Part shown: positions 1-7,321 of the stretch, piece after piece
Layout: each line of letters opens with the position of its first letter
Numbering within the stretch: the first letter of the stretch is position 1
Source: an uncultured Lachnospiraceae bacterium
GTDB taxonomy: Bacteria > Bacillota > Clostridia > Lachnospirales > Lachnospiraceae
NCBI GenBank assembly: GCA_910586255.1
Contig: CAJUHR010000037.1
Span: forward strand, 1-37,282
Length of the DNA: 37,282 nucleotides
Direction: 5' to 3'
Notes under the pieces: model-generated
Databases searched by the model: none
The model's input: the letters and a program-made list of their open reading frames with translations, nothing else
Told to the model about the DNA's origin: nothing
Program-made: the position numbers and the translations under genes

Positions 1-2
1 TA

Positions 3-803
3 TGCGATATTGACACCATCAAGGTCCGAAAATGGCAGAACGAATTGATATCCTATCGGGATGAAGCCGGGAACCCGTTTTCCCAGACATATCTCAAGAC
101 CGTCAACAATCAGTTGTCCGCCATTATGAATTATGCCGTGGCCCACTACCGGCTCTCTGCCAATCCATGTCGGGCCGCCGGCAGCATGGGGAAGAGCCGG
201 GCCGAGGAAATGAACATATGGACGCAGGCGCAGTATGAGCAATTCTCCGCCGCCATACAAAAATCCTCCGTAAAGCTGGCCTTTGATGTGCTGTTTTATA
301 CCGGGATGCGCTCCGGGGAGCTGCTGGCCCTTACCCCTGAAGACATCCTCCCTTCAAAACGGATCGATATCAATAAAAACTATGCAAAAGTAAATGGGGA
401 AGAATTATTCCTGGAGCCAAAGACGCCCAAGGCCAAGCGGTGCATATCCATACCCGATTTTCTATACGATGATATCCGGGAATATGTGTCAAAGCTCTAT
501 GGGATTGAAAAAGGGGACCGGATATTCTATTTCACAAAATCTGCCCTGGATAAGGAGATAAAGCGGATTGCCGCCAAAGTAGGGCTACCAATTATAAGAG
601 TCCATGATCTGAGGCACTCCCACGCCAGTATGCTAATCGAAATGGGCTTTGCCCCATTGGAGATTGCGGACCGGCTGGGGCATGAATCCGTGAAGACCAC
701 ACTGGATACCTATTCCCATCTTTACCCGGACAAGGATCAGCAGCTGGCGGACCGGCTCAATCAGTTCCGGAGGGCAGTGCCGCCGGAAGAAGAATTCTCT
801 TGA
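3..803 (+). CDS. Tyrosine integrase, 5'-truncated by window edge
   Basis: The reading frame is open from the first complete codon (base 3), so the gene starts outside the window. A TTG at 45 is an internal codon, not a start. The visible part holds the end of the SAM-like core-binding domain and the whole catalytic domain of a phage/ICE-type tyrosine recombinase. The conserved arginine lies in TGMRSGELLAL, the H-x-x-R box in HDLRHSHASML, the second histidine in RLGHESVKTTLDTYSHLYP, and the tyrosine nucleophile in DTYSHLY. By family knowledge it would excise and integrate a mobile element. The mobile element itself is not visible, so it probably lies to the left. The antitoxin RNA promoter overlaps its stop codon. 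Confidence 0.9.
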   Translation, partial: CDIDTIKVRKWQNELISYRDEAGNPFSQTYLKTVNNQLSAIMNYAVAHYRLSANPCRAAGSMGKSRAEEMNIWTQAQYEQFSAAIQKSSVKLAFDVLFYTGMRSGELLALTPEDILPSKRIDINKNYAKVNGEELFLEPKTPKAKRCISIPDFLYDDIREYVSKLYGIEKGDRIFYFTKSALDKEIKRIAAKVGLPIIRVHDLRHSHASMLIEMGFAPLEIADRLGHESVKTTLDTYSHLYPDKDQQLADRLNQFRRAVPPEEEFS

Positions 804-828
804 ACTTTCTGCCGCTTTATGCTATCCT
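800..828 (+). promoter_or_regulatory. Putative promoter of antisense (antitoxin) RNA
   Basis: TTGAAC (800-805), a 17-bp spacer, then TATCCT (823-828) on the plus strand. Each hexamer matches the sigma-A consensus at four of six positions. It overlaps the integrase stop codon and would start transcription near 835, heading into the 3' end of the toxin gene. Confidence 0.5.
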
Positions 829-829
829 T

Positions 830-864
830 TAACTAAAGAAGGACGCCTGCTCCAACAGACGCCC
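830..864 (-). terminator. Terminator of toxin mRNA (minus strand)
   Basis: Arms 841-849 and 856-864 pair as a 9-bp stem with a 6-nt loop on the minus strand, using two G-U pairs. The same positions are mismatches on the plus strand, so the hairpin is selected for minus-strand RNA. It is followed by TTCTTTAGTT. Confidence 0.6.
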
Positions 865-965
865 TTCAGGAGCCCCACTCCAAAGGTGGAGTTTCCCAAG
901 CGGACTATTTACCTCTCAGTGAGAGGCGCCCATCCTGGTTGCAACAGGGTGGGCATTATTTTTTT
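835..965 (+). ncRNA. Putative type I antitoxin antisense RNA
   Basis: A roughly 130-nt plus-strand unit lies between the promoter at 800-828 and a rho-independent terminator at 928-965. It contains two small hairpins (879-894 and 912-926). It has no ORF of note and is fully complementary to the 3' UTR and last codons of the minus-strand holin-like toxin mRNA. Convergent toxin mRNA and antisense RNA overlapping at their 3' ends is the layout of TxpA/RatA and BsrG/SR4 systems in Bacillus. The role as antitoxin is inferred from layout alone. Confidence 0.55.
928..965 (+). terminator. Terminator of antisense RNA (plus strand)
   Basis: GCCCATCCTG (928-937) and CAGGGTGGGC (945-954) form a 10-bp stem with one G-U pair on the plus strand, and the same position is an A-C mismatch on minus. 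ATTATTTTTTT follows. The stop codon of the toxin lies inside the U-tract region on the other strand. Confidence 0.75.
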
Positions 966-1081
966 CGCTTGTGTTCCTTGTCTCTGTCGAGAAAGGCAAG
1001 CAACGCTATAACAAAGCTACCGAAAGCAATCAGCAAGCCGATCACCCCTATGAATATCAAAATGATATCTGCAGCTGTCAT
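956..1081 (-). CDS. Holin-like type I toxin, 41 aa
   Basis: This small gene encodes 41 residues beginning MTAADIILIFIGVIG. A single hydrophobic helix (about residues 6-31) is followed by a short charged tail ending DKEHKRKK. That is the plan of the small putative holin-like toxins of Firmicutes, which insert in the membrane and are controlled by antisense RNA. The start is well set: a GGGAGG ribosome binding site lies 7 nt before the ATG, and a good promoter lies about 90 bp upstream. An overlapping plus-strand RNA gene and paired terminators support a type I toxin-antitoxin locus. Toxicity itself is inferred. Confidence 0.75.
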   Translation of the reverse strand: MTAADIILIFIGVIGLLIAFGSFVIALLAFLDRDKEHKRKK

Positions 1082-1166
1082 TGGCGCCACCTCCCTTCCT
1101 ATGTATTCCGGCAAGCCGGTCATTGGCTCGGGAGGCTACCACCCCTGTCATGGGTTCCATGAATGG

Positions 1167-1195
1167 ATTCTACCACAATACAACAGGAATTTCAA
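1167..1195 (-). promoter_or_regulatory. Sigma-A promoter of holin-like toxin
   Basis: On the minus strand TTGAAA (1190-1195), 17-bp spacer, TAGAAT (1167-1172). Transcription from about 1160 gives a 5' UTR of about 80 nt before the toxin ATG. Confidence 0.7.
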
Positions 1196-1261
1196 CAGCG
1201 CCATTTTAGAGGGTAATAAAAGTACGAACTTGATTTTCGAGTGTCATATTAGTGTCACGAA

Positions 1262-1305
1262 GAAAATAAAAATACCGGAAGCCCTTGTTTTATCAGGCTT
1301 CCGGT
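1262..1305 (-). terminator. Terminator of guaA
   Basis: A perfect 10-bp stem (1274-1283 with 1296-1305) lies just after the guaA stop codon. On the minus strand it is followed by the U-rich run TATTTTTATTTTC. Confidence 0.9.
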
Positions 1306-1316
1306 TAAAATGTCCC

Positions 1317-2609
1317 CTATTCGAACTCTATGGTAGCCGGCGGCTTCGGCGACATGTCATAGCAAACTCTGCACACGTTCCCCACCTCTTTCAGTATCCG
1401 GTCAGTAATTCTCTGAAGCACATCCCAATCCACACGCTCAATGGTGGCGCTCATGGCATCAATGGTATTGATTGCCCGAATGATCACCATATAGTCAAAG
1501 CATCTGGCATTGTTCTTTACCCCCACGGACTTAAAGTCCGGTACCACGGTAAAATACTGCCATACCTTCTTGTCGAGTCCGGCCTTCTCAAATTCCTCTC
1601 TTAAGATGGCATCTGACTCCCGGACTGCCTCCAGCCGGTCTCTGGTAATGGCGCCTAAACAGCGGACACCCAGTCCCGGTCCCGGGAACGGCTGACGGTA
1701 TACCATAGACTCAGGCAGTCCCAGCTCAATACCGCAGGCCCGCACCTCATCCTTAAACAGCTGTTTTAAGGGCTCCACCAGCTCAAACTGCAGATCCTCC
1801 GGCAGACCTCCCACATTGTGATGGGATTTAACCATCTTTGCGGTCTTTGTCCCGCTTTCAATAATATCAGGATAGATGGTTCCCTGTCCCAAAAAGTCAA
1901 TTCCCTCCAGCTTTCTGGCTTCCTCCTCAAATACCCGGATAAATTCTCCTCCGATAATCTTTCTCTTCTGCTCCGGATCAGCCACGTTTTCCAGCTTACT
2001 CAGGAAGCGCTCCACTGCATCCACATAAATCAGGTTGGCATGAAGCTGATTTTTGAAAACCTCCACAACACTTTCCGACTCATTCTTTCGCATCAAGCCA
2101 TGATTTACATGAACGCACACCAGCTGCTTTCCGATGGCCTTGATCAGCATCGCCGCCACCACAGAGGAATCTACACCGCCGGATAATGCCAGCAATACCT
2201 TCTTATCTCCCACCTGTTCCCGAATCCGCTCCACTTGATCTTCAATAAAATTCTTCATATTCCAGTTGGGCTCTGCATGACATATGTCAAAAACAAACTG
2301 TCTCAGCTCTTCCTGTCCCGGAATTTGTGCATACTGCTGCTCACATTTTGCAGTGGGGTGGTCAATGGAAATCACCGGACAGCCATAAGCATAGACGGCC
2401 TGGTCAACATCTACCGCCTGTCCGTCCACAATCCGGTTCTCACCGCCGTTTAAGATGATTCCCTTTACATTCTTGAGCCCGTTTAACTGCTCTGTGGTAA
2501 TATCATGGGGGTGGATCTCGCTGTATACACCCAGCTCACGGATCTGACGGGCAACCACCGTATTTTCTGTACTTCCAAGATCCAGAATAACGATCATATC
2601 CTGCTTCAT
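1317..2609 (-). CDS. guaA: GMP synthase with degenerate glutaminase domain
   Basis: The protein would convert XMP, ATP and an amino donor to GMP in purine synthesis. Residues from about 115 to 430 are a complete ATP-pyrophosphatase/synthetase module: the PP-loop SGGVDSS is at 143-149 and the dimerisation domain ends KPPATIEFE. The N-terminal class I amidotransferase part is only about 110 residues, against about 190 in usual GuaA (about 510-525 aa in all). It runs as far as the strand before the nucleophile, then reads CPVISIDHPTA where the family has a GxCYGxQ-type nucleophile elbow. The catalytic Cys and the His/Glu of the QFHPEV-type motif are absent. The frame is continuous, so this is an in-frame loss and not a visible frameshift. 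Ammonia may be used directly, or a separate glutaminase may supply it (inference). Confidence 0.93.
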   Translation of the reverse strand: MKQDMIVILDLGSTENTVVARQIRELGVYSEIHPHDITTEQLNGLKNVKGIILNGGENRIVDGQAVDVDQAVYAYGCPVISIDHPTAKCEQQYAQIPGQEELRQFVFDICHAEPNWNMKNFIEDQVERIREQVGDKKVLLALSGGVDSSVVAAMLIKAIGKQLVCVHVNHGLMRKNESESVVEVFKNQLHANLIYVDAVERFLSKLENVADPEQKRKIIGGEFIRVFEEEARKLEGIDFLGQGTIYPDIIESGTKTAKMVKSHHNVGGLPEDLQFELVEPLKQLFKDEVRACGIELGLPESMVYRQPFPGPGLGVRCLGAITRDRLEAVRESDAILREEFEKAGLDKKVWQYFTVVPDFKSVGVKNNARCFDYMVIIRAINTIDAMSATIERVDWDVLQRITDRILKEVGNVCRVCYDMSPKPPATIEFE

Positions 2610-2658
2610 GATGGATTGTTCTCCTTTGTCTGGTAATTTTCTGTATGGTTCCTTCTCT

Positions 2659-2686
2659 ATTATATCGGATCCGGGACAAATTTCAA
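2659..2686 (-). promoter_or_regulatory. Promoter of guaA
   Basis: TTGAAA (2681-2686), 16-bp spacer and a perfect TATAAT (2659-2664) on the minus strand. The leader is about 45 nt. No purine riboswitch is apparent in it. Confidence 0.75.
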
Positions 2687-2815
2687 CAAAAAAATCACCG
2701 TTTTAGCCGGAATGCTTTCACCGGAATAAACAGATAGAAAAACTTCAGAAATTATGTTACAATAAAAAAGCTATTTTCAATTTTCCTGTTTTTACGTGAT
2801 TCAAAGGAGCCTTTT

Positions 2816-4132
2816 ATGATTGAGCTTTTGTTTTATATGACAGCCAAGACCCTGCCGTTCCATCTGTTTGCCTATGTGCCATTCTGGAATCACCTGCGTT
2901 TTTCCAAAAGGACGACAGCGATGCTTCTTATGGCAGAGCAGTTCCTCTTTTTGGGATTATTTTTCCTTCTGTATTCCACGGGAATCCCTGTAAATCTGGC
3001 GCAAATTTGCGCTGTTCCCATTTACGGAACATTATTTTTCTACTTTGTAAAGATGGATTGGGGAAAAATTGCCTTCCTCTACATCTTTACCTCAGACTAT
3101 CTGATGGCTGTCACGGGGGTTGCCACTTTTTTTGTGCAATCCTTATATCAGCTTGATCTTTTTTCCTGGCAGGGAGGAACGGTGATTCTGGTTCTTTTCT
3201 TCCTTACCATGCCTTTCATGCTCAGCTACATCTGCCGTACTGCCCAGATTGTTTTTGATATAGATGCCCCTGACCTTTGGAAAACCATATGGATACTTCC
3301 ATTATTTACCAGTCTGATCGTCATGCTTTTTACCTATCCGCCGACTCAGACCAATCCCCGTTTCCTGCTGGCCTGGATTTTTCTGATGGTATGTATGTTC
3401 CTCATCTATCGCCAAATCATTCAGACCATCCAGCAAATCCGTAAAAAGGCGGCAGCAGAGGAGCAGGCCCGCGGTATGGAACGCCTGATCCGTTTGCAAA
3501 GCGACCAATATACTCTGATTCAGACACACATTTCGGAAATTCACCGGGTCCGCCACGATCTTCGTCAGCATTGGCGGGTTCTTAAAGGCTGTATTGACAG
3601 TGGTGATTTTGAAACCTTGTCTGCCTACATTCGGAACTATGGGGAGCAGCTGCCTTCTGATTTCACCCGCACCTTCTGCCAAAATATTGCCGTAAATGCC
3701 ATGGTCTGTTATTATTATGAAAAGGCTGAAGCTGAAAAAATCTCCATGGAGGTATCTCTGCCCATTGACAGGCACACCGTCATACCGGAACCGGATTTCT
3801 GTGTGCTGTTGGGGAATCTTCTGGAAAATGCCATAGAGGCCTGTTATTCTGTGGACGGCGCCTCTTTTATCCGGATAAATGCCATGAAGATCGGAGAAAA
3901 TATTTTTGCACTCACCGTGGACAACACCTGTTCCAATCCGCCCAAAACCGAACAGGGCCGGCTTTTATCCGGCAAGCATAAAGGATTTGGCATTGGTACA
4001 GATTCCGTTGCTGCCATTGCCCGCCGGTATCAGGGAGAAGCGCGTTTTGAATGGAAGGCAAATGTCTTCTATGCCTCTGTGATGTTAAAGCTCCCTTCTT
4101 TGCATACCTCCGGCCAGTACCGCATTGTTTAA
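2816..4132 (+). CDS. GHKL sensor histidine kinase (AgrC/VirS-like)
   Basis: This is a membrane sensor kinase of the HPK10/GHKL type. The first 200 residues hold about six hydrophobic segments and no recognisable extracellular domain. A coiled linker (200-240) leads to the phospho-acceptor box EIHRVRHDLRQH, with His247 as likely acceptor. The N box is NLLENAIEA (334-342) and the G box KGFGIG (389-394). The layout matches AgrC, ComD and other peptide-sensing kinases. No LytTR or other response regulator is adjacent, so its partner is not in view. The ribosome binding site AAAGGAG lies 6 nt before ATG. The stop codon overlaps the stop of the convergent gene 4129-4542. Confidence 0.88.
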   Translation: MIELLFYMTAKTLPFHLFAYVPFWNHLRFSKRTTAMLLMAEQFLFLGLFFLLYSTGIPVNLAQICAVPIYGTLFFYFVKMDWGKIAFLYIFTSDYLMAVTGVATFFVQSLYQLDLFSWQGGTVILVLFFLTMPFMLSYICRTAQIVFDIDAPDLWKTIWILPLFTSLIVMLFTYPPTQTNPRFLLAWIFLMVCMFLIYRQIIQTIQQIRKKAAAEEQARGMERLIRLQSDQYTLIQTHISEIHRVRHDLRQHWRVLKGCIDSGDFETLSAYIRNYGEQLPSDFTRTFCQNIAVNAMVCYYYEKAEAEKISMEVSLPIDRHTVIPEPDFCVLLGNLLENAIEACYSVDGASFIRINAMKIGENIFALTVDNTCSNPPKTEQGRLLSGKHKGFGIGTDSVAAIARRYQGEARFEWKANVFYASVMLKLPSLHTSGQYRIV

Positions 4133-4542
4133 ATTTCCGGATCCCCCGGGATGCTCTCTCCCGGGCAGAGAATATCCTGACTATGGTAAAATTCAAGCTC
4201 CCAGGTGTGCGGACAGATGCGAATGCCATAGACATCCTCGGAGGCATTCTCTCCGGCCGAAGGCGGCAAAACCCACTCGGCCTTATATTCCTGTCGGCTG
4301 TTTACAATACGGAAGTTTAATTTTTCGTTCAGGGGAAGCCGGCAGACAAGCACTGCCATTTCCAGAATAAAAGCTGCTGAGAGAATCGAATACAGATGAT
4401 TTAAAGGACAAGACAGCCGTTTGATTTGCTTTTTTCTCCAGGTACATTTTCCCTGATATACTTTCCTTTTGCCCCATCGGACTATAAGGTCATTCTTTAT
4501 TTTTGCCAGAATCTGATTAAGCTTCTGAGTAATATATTCCAT
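4129..4542 (-). CDS. Hypothetical protein, 137 aa
   Basis: I do not recognise this protein. It has a basic N-terminal third (MEYITQKLNQILAKIK...), one possible hydrophobic stretch near residues 50-67, and a C-terminal part rich in Glu, Pro and Ser with several cysteines. Expression signals make it more than a shadow ORF: GGAGG lies 7 nt before the ATG, and a TTGACA promoter lies at 4576-4604. It converges on the histidine kinase and shares the TTAA at the two stop codons. A regulator or partner of the kinase is possible but unsupported. Confidence 0.6.
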   Translation of the reverse strand: MEYITQKLNQILAKIKNDLIVRWGKRKVYQGKCTWRKKQIKRLSCPLNHLYSILSAAFILEMAVLVCRLPLNEKLNFRIVNSRQEYKAEWVLPPSAGENASEDVYGIRICPHTWELEFYHSQDILCPGESIPGDPEI

Positions 4543-4575
4543 AAATTATCCTCCGTAAAAAGACACATTTTTCTG

Positions 4576-4604
4576 ACCATACCATACACGCCCCATGATG
4601 TCAA
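4576..4604 (-). promoter_or_regulatory. Promoter of 137-aa hypothetical gene
   Basis: Consensus TTGACA (4599-4604), 17-bp spacer, TATGGT (4576-4581) on minus, about 35 bp before the ATG at 4542. Confidence 0.7.
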
Positions 4605-4649
4605 TCCTTTTTCTGTTACGTTACCACAAATACGTTACCATAAAGCTAA

Positions 4650-4759
4650 AAACAAAAAAACACCAGACGTGGCAAATGTCAGCAACGGTTCAAGGAGTAT
4701 ACTCACGGGTATATCTGAACTATTGCAAATCTCACGCCCGTCCGGTGTTTGCTTTTTTT
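4650..4759. terminator. Long imperfect hairpin, bidirectional terminator
   Basis: Outer arms 4659-4669 and 4739-4749 pair over 11 bp (one G-U on minus). Inner parts also pair: GCAAC/ATTGC, GTTCA/TGAAC and GTATAC/GTATAT. The whole folds into one stem of about 90 nt. U-runs flank it in both directions (GTTTTTTTG on minus, GCTTTTTTT on plus). It ends the lipoprotein transcript on minus. It is much longer than a normal terminator and might be a small repeat element. Confidence 0.65.
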
Positions 4760-5156
4760 ATTTACTTTCGTCCGAAGCTCTGGAGGCATCGCCGGTCAGG
4801 TCATCCACTCCCTGCTCCACATCGTCAATCAGGCCGCCTATCACTCCTGAGCTGCTTTCTTCCTCATTGGAACCGTTTTTATTAGTTCCCGAATTTCCCG
4901 TTCCGGTTCCTGCACCGCTGCCGGCAGTCCCGTTATTTCCCGCGCCGCTGCCGGTTTCACTAATTCCGGATTCGGTTTTGCCGGTTCCGTTTCCTTCTGA
5001 CATCCCAGAACCTCCTGAGCTCTCGGATGAGGACTGGTTAGTCTTGGGAGCGCTGCTGCCGGATGTGGTATCGTTATTATTGTTTCCACAGGCAGTCATT
5101 AAGAGAACCATCATGAGCACCGTCAGAAACAGAATCGATATCTTCATCTTTTTCAT
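4758..5156 (-). CDS. Small low-complexity lipoprotein
   Basis: 132 residues. A lysine-start signal peptide (MKKMKISILFLTVLMMV) ends in the lipobox LMTAC, giving lipidation at Cys23 and anchoring outside the membrane. The middle (about 25-105) is a Ser/Gly/Asn/Thr-rich linker that looks disordered. The C-terminus is a short conserved-looking segment, GVIGGLIDDVEQGVDDLTG. Small lipoproteins ending this way are common in Lachnospiraceae genomes, but I know of no assigned function. AAAGGAG lies 9 nt before ATG. It is a single gene bounded by terminators at 4650-4759 and 5223-5258. Confidence 0.8.
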   Translation of the reverse strand: MKKMKISILFLTVLMMVLLMTACGNNNNDTTSGSSAPKTNQSSSESSGGSGMSEGNGTGKTESGISETGSGAGNNGTAGSGAGTGTGNSGTNKNGSNEEESSSGVIGGLIDDVEQGVDDLTGDASRASDESK

Positions 5157-5222
5157 AATTCTGTTCTCCTTTCTTGAACTGTTGATTCTTCTTTAGTATG
5201 CTTCCCGAGAACTGATTTTATG

Positions 5223-5258
5223 AAAAAAACAGGCGGGGAAGAATGTGAATTTCTTCCC
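5223..5258 (-). terminator. Terminator of dapA-dapB operon
   Basis: An 8-bp stem (GGGAAGAA 5236-5243 with TTCTTCCC 5251-5258) is followed on the minus strand by CGCCTGTTTTTTT. Confidence 0.85.
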
Positions 5259-5301
5259 AGCCCAGCATATATTTCCTTTTTTATAACATAATCAGCGCCT
5301 C

Positions 5302-6066
5302 TTAAGTAGCTGCTTTTATCACATCTGCCATGGCATAGAGCCCTGGCTCCTTTCCCTTTAAAAACACTGCCGCCTCCAGGGCTCCCTTGGCAAAAACCGC
5401 CTTGGAATAGGCTGTGTGGGAAAAGGTCACCACCTCATCCTGTCCGGCAAAGATCACCTCATGCTCTCCCACAATGGTGCCGCCGCGCACAGCCTGAATC
5501 CCGATCTCATGGGGATCTCTCTTCACCCTGTCTGCCGCGCGGTCATATTTGTAATGATACGCGTGATCCATGGCCTCGTTAACCGAATCCGCCAGAGCCA
5601 GGGCAGTCCCGCTGGGGGCATCCACCTTCCGGTTGTGATGTTTCTCCACAATCTCCACATCAAAGCCTGCTCCTGCCAGCACCCTGGCCGCGTCCTGCAA
5701 AAGCTTAAGCAGAGTATTGATGCCCAATGACATGTTTGCAGAACGGAGAACCGCCGTTTTTCCGGCTGTCTTTTGAACTCTTTCTATCTGTTCCTCGGAA
5801 AGCCCTGTGGTGCACAAAACCAAAGGCAGCCCTTTCCCGCCGCAGTATTCCAGCAGATGATCCACCGCCTTCGCAGAAGCAAAATCCACCACCACATCTG
5901 CCGGTACATCGCATGCTTCCAGGCTTTTAAATACCGGATATCCCAAATCAACCTGATTATTGGGATCGATTCCGGCCACAATCTCCACCTGCTCCATATC
6001 TGCCGCCAGCCCGGTAATCACGCGCCCCATGGCTCCGCTGCATCCGTGCATAATAATCCTTGTCAT
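5302..6066 (-). CDS. dapB: 4-hydroxy-tetrahydrodipicolinate reductase
   Basis: This is the second step specific to diaminopimelate/lysine synthesis, NAD(P)H reduction of the DapA product in the cytoplasm. The length (254 aa) is normal. The N-terminal nucleotide motif is GCSGAMGR (8-15). The substrate and catalytic segment is VEKHHNRKVDAPSGTA, with the His-His pair at 143-144 and Lys at 147. The last third carries the conserved RGGTIVGEHEV. It follows dapA by 18 bp on the same strand and shares the lysine riboswitch upstream of dapA. The product feeds lysine, peptidoglycan cross-links and spore dipicolinate. Confidence 0.97.
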   Translation of the reverse strand: MTRIIMHGCSGAMGRVITGLAADMEQVEIVAGIDPNNQVDLGYPVFKSLEACDVPADVVVDFASAKAVDHLLEYCGGKGLPLVLCTTGLSEEQIERVQKTAGKTAVLRSANMSLGINTLLKLLQDAARVLAGAGFDVEIVEKHHNRKVDAPSGTALALADSVNEAMDHAYHYKYDRAADRVKRDPHEIGIQAVRGGTIVGEHEVIFAGQDEVVTFSHTAYSKAVFAKGALEAAVFLKGKEPGLYAMADVIKAAT

Positions 6067-6084
6067 AGTATTCCCCTTCTCCCT

Positions 6085-6969
6085 CTACAGGATCCCGTAT
6101 TCCTTCATGGCCTTTTCAAGCCGCTCTTTATTCTGCGGCTCCATCTCCGTAAGAGGCAGACGCAAGGATCCTACCTCCTTGCCCATCAGATTCATAGCAG
6201 CCTTGACAGGAATAGGATTCACCTCACAGAACAGAGCATTGATCAGGGGAATCGCCTCCAGCTGCAGCCGGCAGCTTCTCTTCACATCTCCGTCCAGATA
6301 AGCCTGACAGATATCATGGGTCTGCCGGGGCGCCACATTGGACAGCACGGAGATCACACCCTTTCCTCCCAGAGACATCAGGGGAACGATCTGGTCGTCA
6401 TTTCCGGAGTAAAGCTCCACGCATCCCTCTGCCAGATTCATGATCTGGGCAATAGCTGAGAAATTGGCGCTGGCTTCCTTGACGCCCACAATATTGGGCA
6501 CCTCCCTGCACAGCTTTACAATGGTCTCCGGGGCCATAGTCACACCGGTGCGTCCGGGAATATGGTACAAAAGGATCGGGATCCGGACTGCATCGGCCAC
6601 TGCCGTGTAGTGGGCAGCCAGCCCCGCCTGAGTGGCTTTATTGTAATAGGGGGTCACAAGCAGCAGTCCGTTTGCGCCGGCCTCCTGGGCCGCCTCTGAC
6701 AGATGGATGGCCTCCCTGGTGGAATTGGAGCCGGTTCCTGCAATGACCGGAATCCTGTTTTTCACCACCTGGCAGGTAAAACGCACCACATCGATATGCT
6801 CCTCGTGACTCATGGTGGAAGACTCCCCGGTAGTTCCGCAGGAGATAATGGCATCGGTTCCGTTTGCTATCTGCTCCTCTAAGATCTCCTCCAGCTTATC
6901 GTAATTCACTTCTCCGTCAGCATGAAAAGGGGTCACTAACGCTACGCCTGCTCCTTCAAAAATCGCCAT
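6085..6969 (-). CDS. dapA: 4-hydroxy-tetrahydrodipicolinate synthase
   Basis: It condenses pyruvate and aspartate semialdehyde. The protein is a 294-residue TIM barrel with the Schiff-base lysine in GVKEAS (Lys164), the proton-relay tyrosine in LLYHIPGRTG (Tyr135), and the CGTTGE substrate loop (Thr46-Thr47). I place the start at 6969 (MAIFEGAGVAL), where GGAGG lies 8 nt upstream. A longer in-frame extension to 7194 runs through the riboswitch aptamer and is not coding. It is the first gene of dapA-dapB, transcribed from the TTGACA promoter at 7293-7321 through the lysine riboswitch. High lysine should therefore lower expression. Confidence 0.97.
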   Translation of the reverse strand: MAIFEGAGVALVTPFHADGEVNYDKLEEILEEQIANGTDAIISCGTTGESSTMSHEEHIDVVRFTCQVVKNRIPVIAGTGSNSTREAIHLSEAAQEAGANGLLLVTPYYNKATQAGLAAHYTAVADAVRIPILLYHIPGRTGVTMAPETIVKLCREVPNIVGVKEASANFSAIAQIMNLAEGCVELYSGNDDQIVPLMSLGGKGVISVLSNVAPRQTHDICQAYLDGDVKRSCRLQLEAIPLINALFCEVNPIPVKAAMNLMGKEVGSLRLPLTEMEPQNKERLEKAMKEYGIL

Positions 6970-7040
6970 ATTCAATTCCTCCTTCAACTTATGTATGCAA
7001 CATTCATGGTTGCGGCTTTCCGGGAAAGTACAATCATAAA

Positions 7041-7064
7041 GGGGAGCCATACGGACAGCTCCCC
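7041..7064 (-). promoter_or_regulatory. Likely expression-platform hairpin of lysine riboswitch
   Basis: GGGGAGC and GCTCCCC pair around a 10-nt loop between the aptamer and dapA. On minus it is preceded by six U and followed only by UUUA. An AU-rich hairpin ending in the six U (about 7065-7090) is a second terminator candidate. Which of the two switches is not clear from sequence. Confidence 0.5.
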
Positions 7065-7092
7065 AAAAAAGATATAATATCCTTATAATCTT

Positions 7093-7281
7093 CTGAGCAG
7101 CTCTCCATCCGGCCTTAAGCACTCCACCCGGTGCCGGATGACAGTCACAGAATTGTTCACCCTGTGCCCAGATGAGCGCATCCAGAATGCACACATCTTC
7201 GGCGCTCGGCCCTTTTGTCTGCCTTCCCCTGTCTCTGGAACATCCGGCAGCCTACTCTTGCCTGGCGCAACCTCTACTTCT
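7093..7281 (-). promoter_or_regulatory. Lysine riboswitch (L box) upstream of dapA
   Basis: Reading the minus strand, the L-box landmarks occur in order: AGAGGTTGCGCC, AAGAGTAGG, GGGGAAGGCA, AAAAGGGCCGAGCGCCGAAG, the TGACTGTCAT segment, and GGATGGAGAGCTGCT. P1 closes by AGUAG (near the 5' end) pairing with CUGCU (near 7098). The pattern matches the lysC leader of Bacillus. It controls the dapA-dapB operon. Boundaries are approximate. Confidence 0.92.
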
Positions 7282-7292
7282 ATAATACAGAA

Positions 7293-7321
7293 ATACTATC
7301 ATTATCGCCCTTTTTTGTCAA
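7293..7321 (-). promoter_or_regulatory. Promoter of dapA-dapB
   Basis: Consensus TTGACA (7316-7321), 17-bp spacer, TAGTAT (7293-7298) on minus. The -35 overlaps the stop codon of the upstream adenosyltransferase gene. Transcription starts just before the L box. Confidence 0.8.

Noticed and set aside
1231..1245. Shared 12-mer TTTTCGAGTGTC here and at about 22624
   Set aside because: Too short, and with no shared flanks it could be chance; no function is suggested.
939..1604. Plus-strand 221-aa ORF over the toxin and guaA end
   Set aside because: It is antisense to guaA, crosses two terminators and has no recognisable domain.
6970..7194. N-terminal extension of the dapA frame
   Set aside because: It runs through the lysine riboswitch aptamer and platform. 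The internal ATG at 6969 has a good ribosome binding site and gives the normal DapA length.
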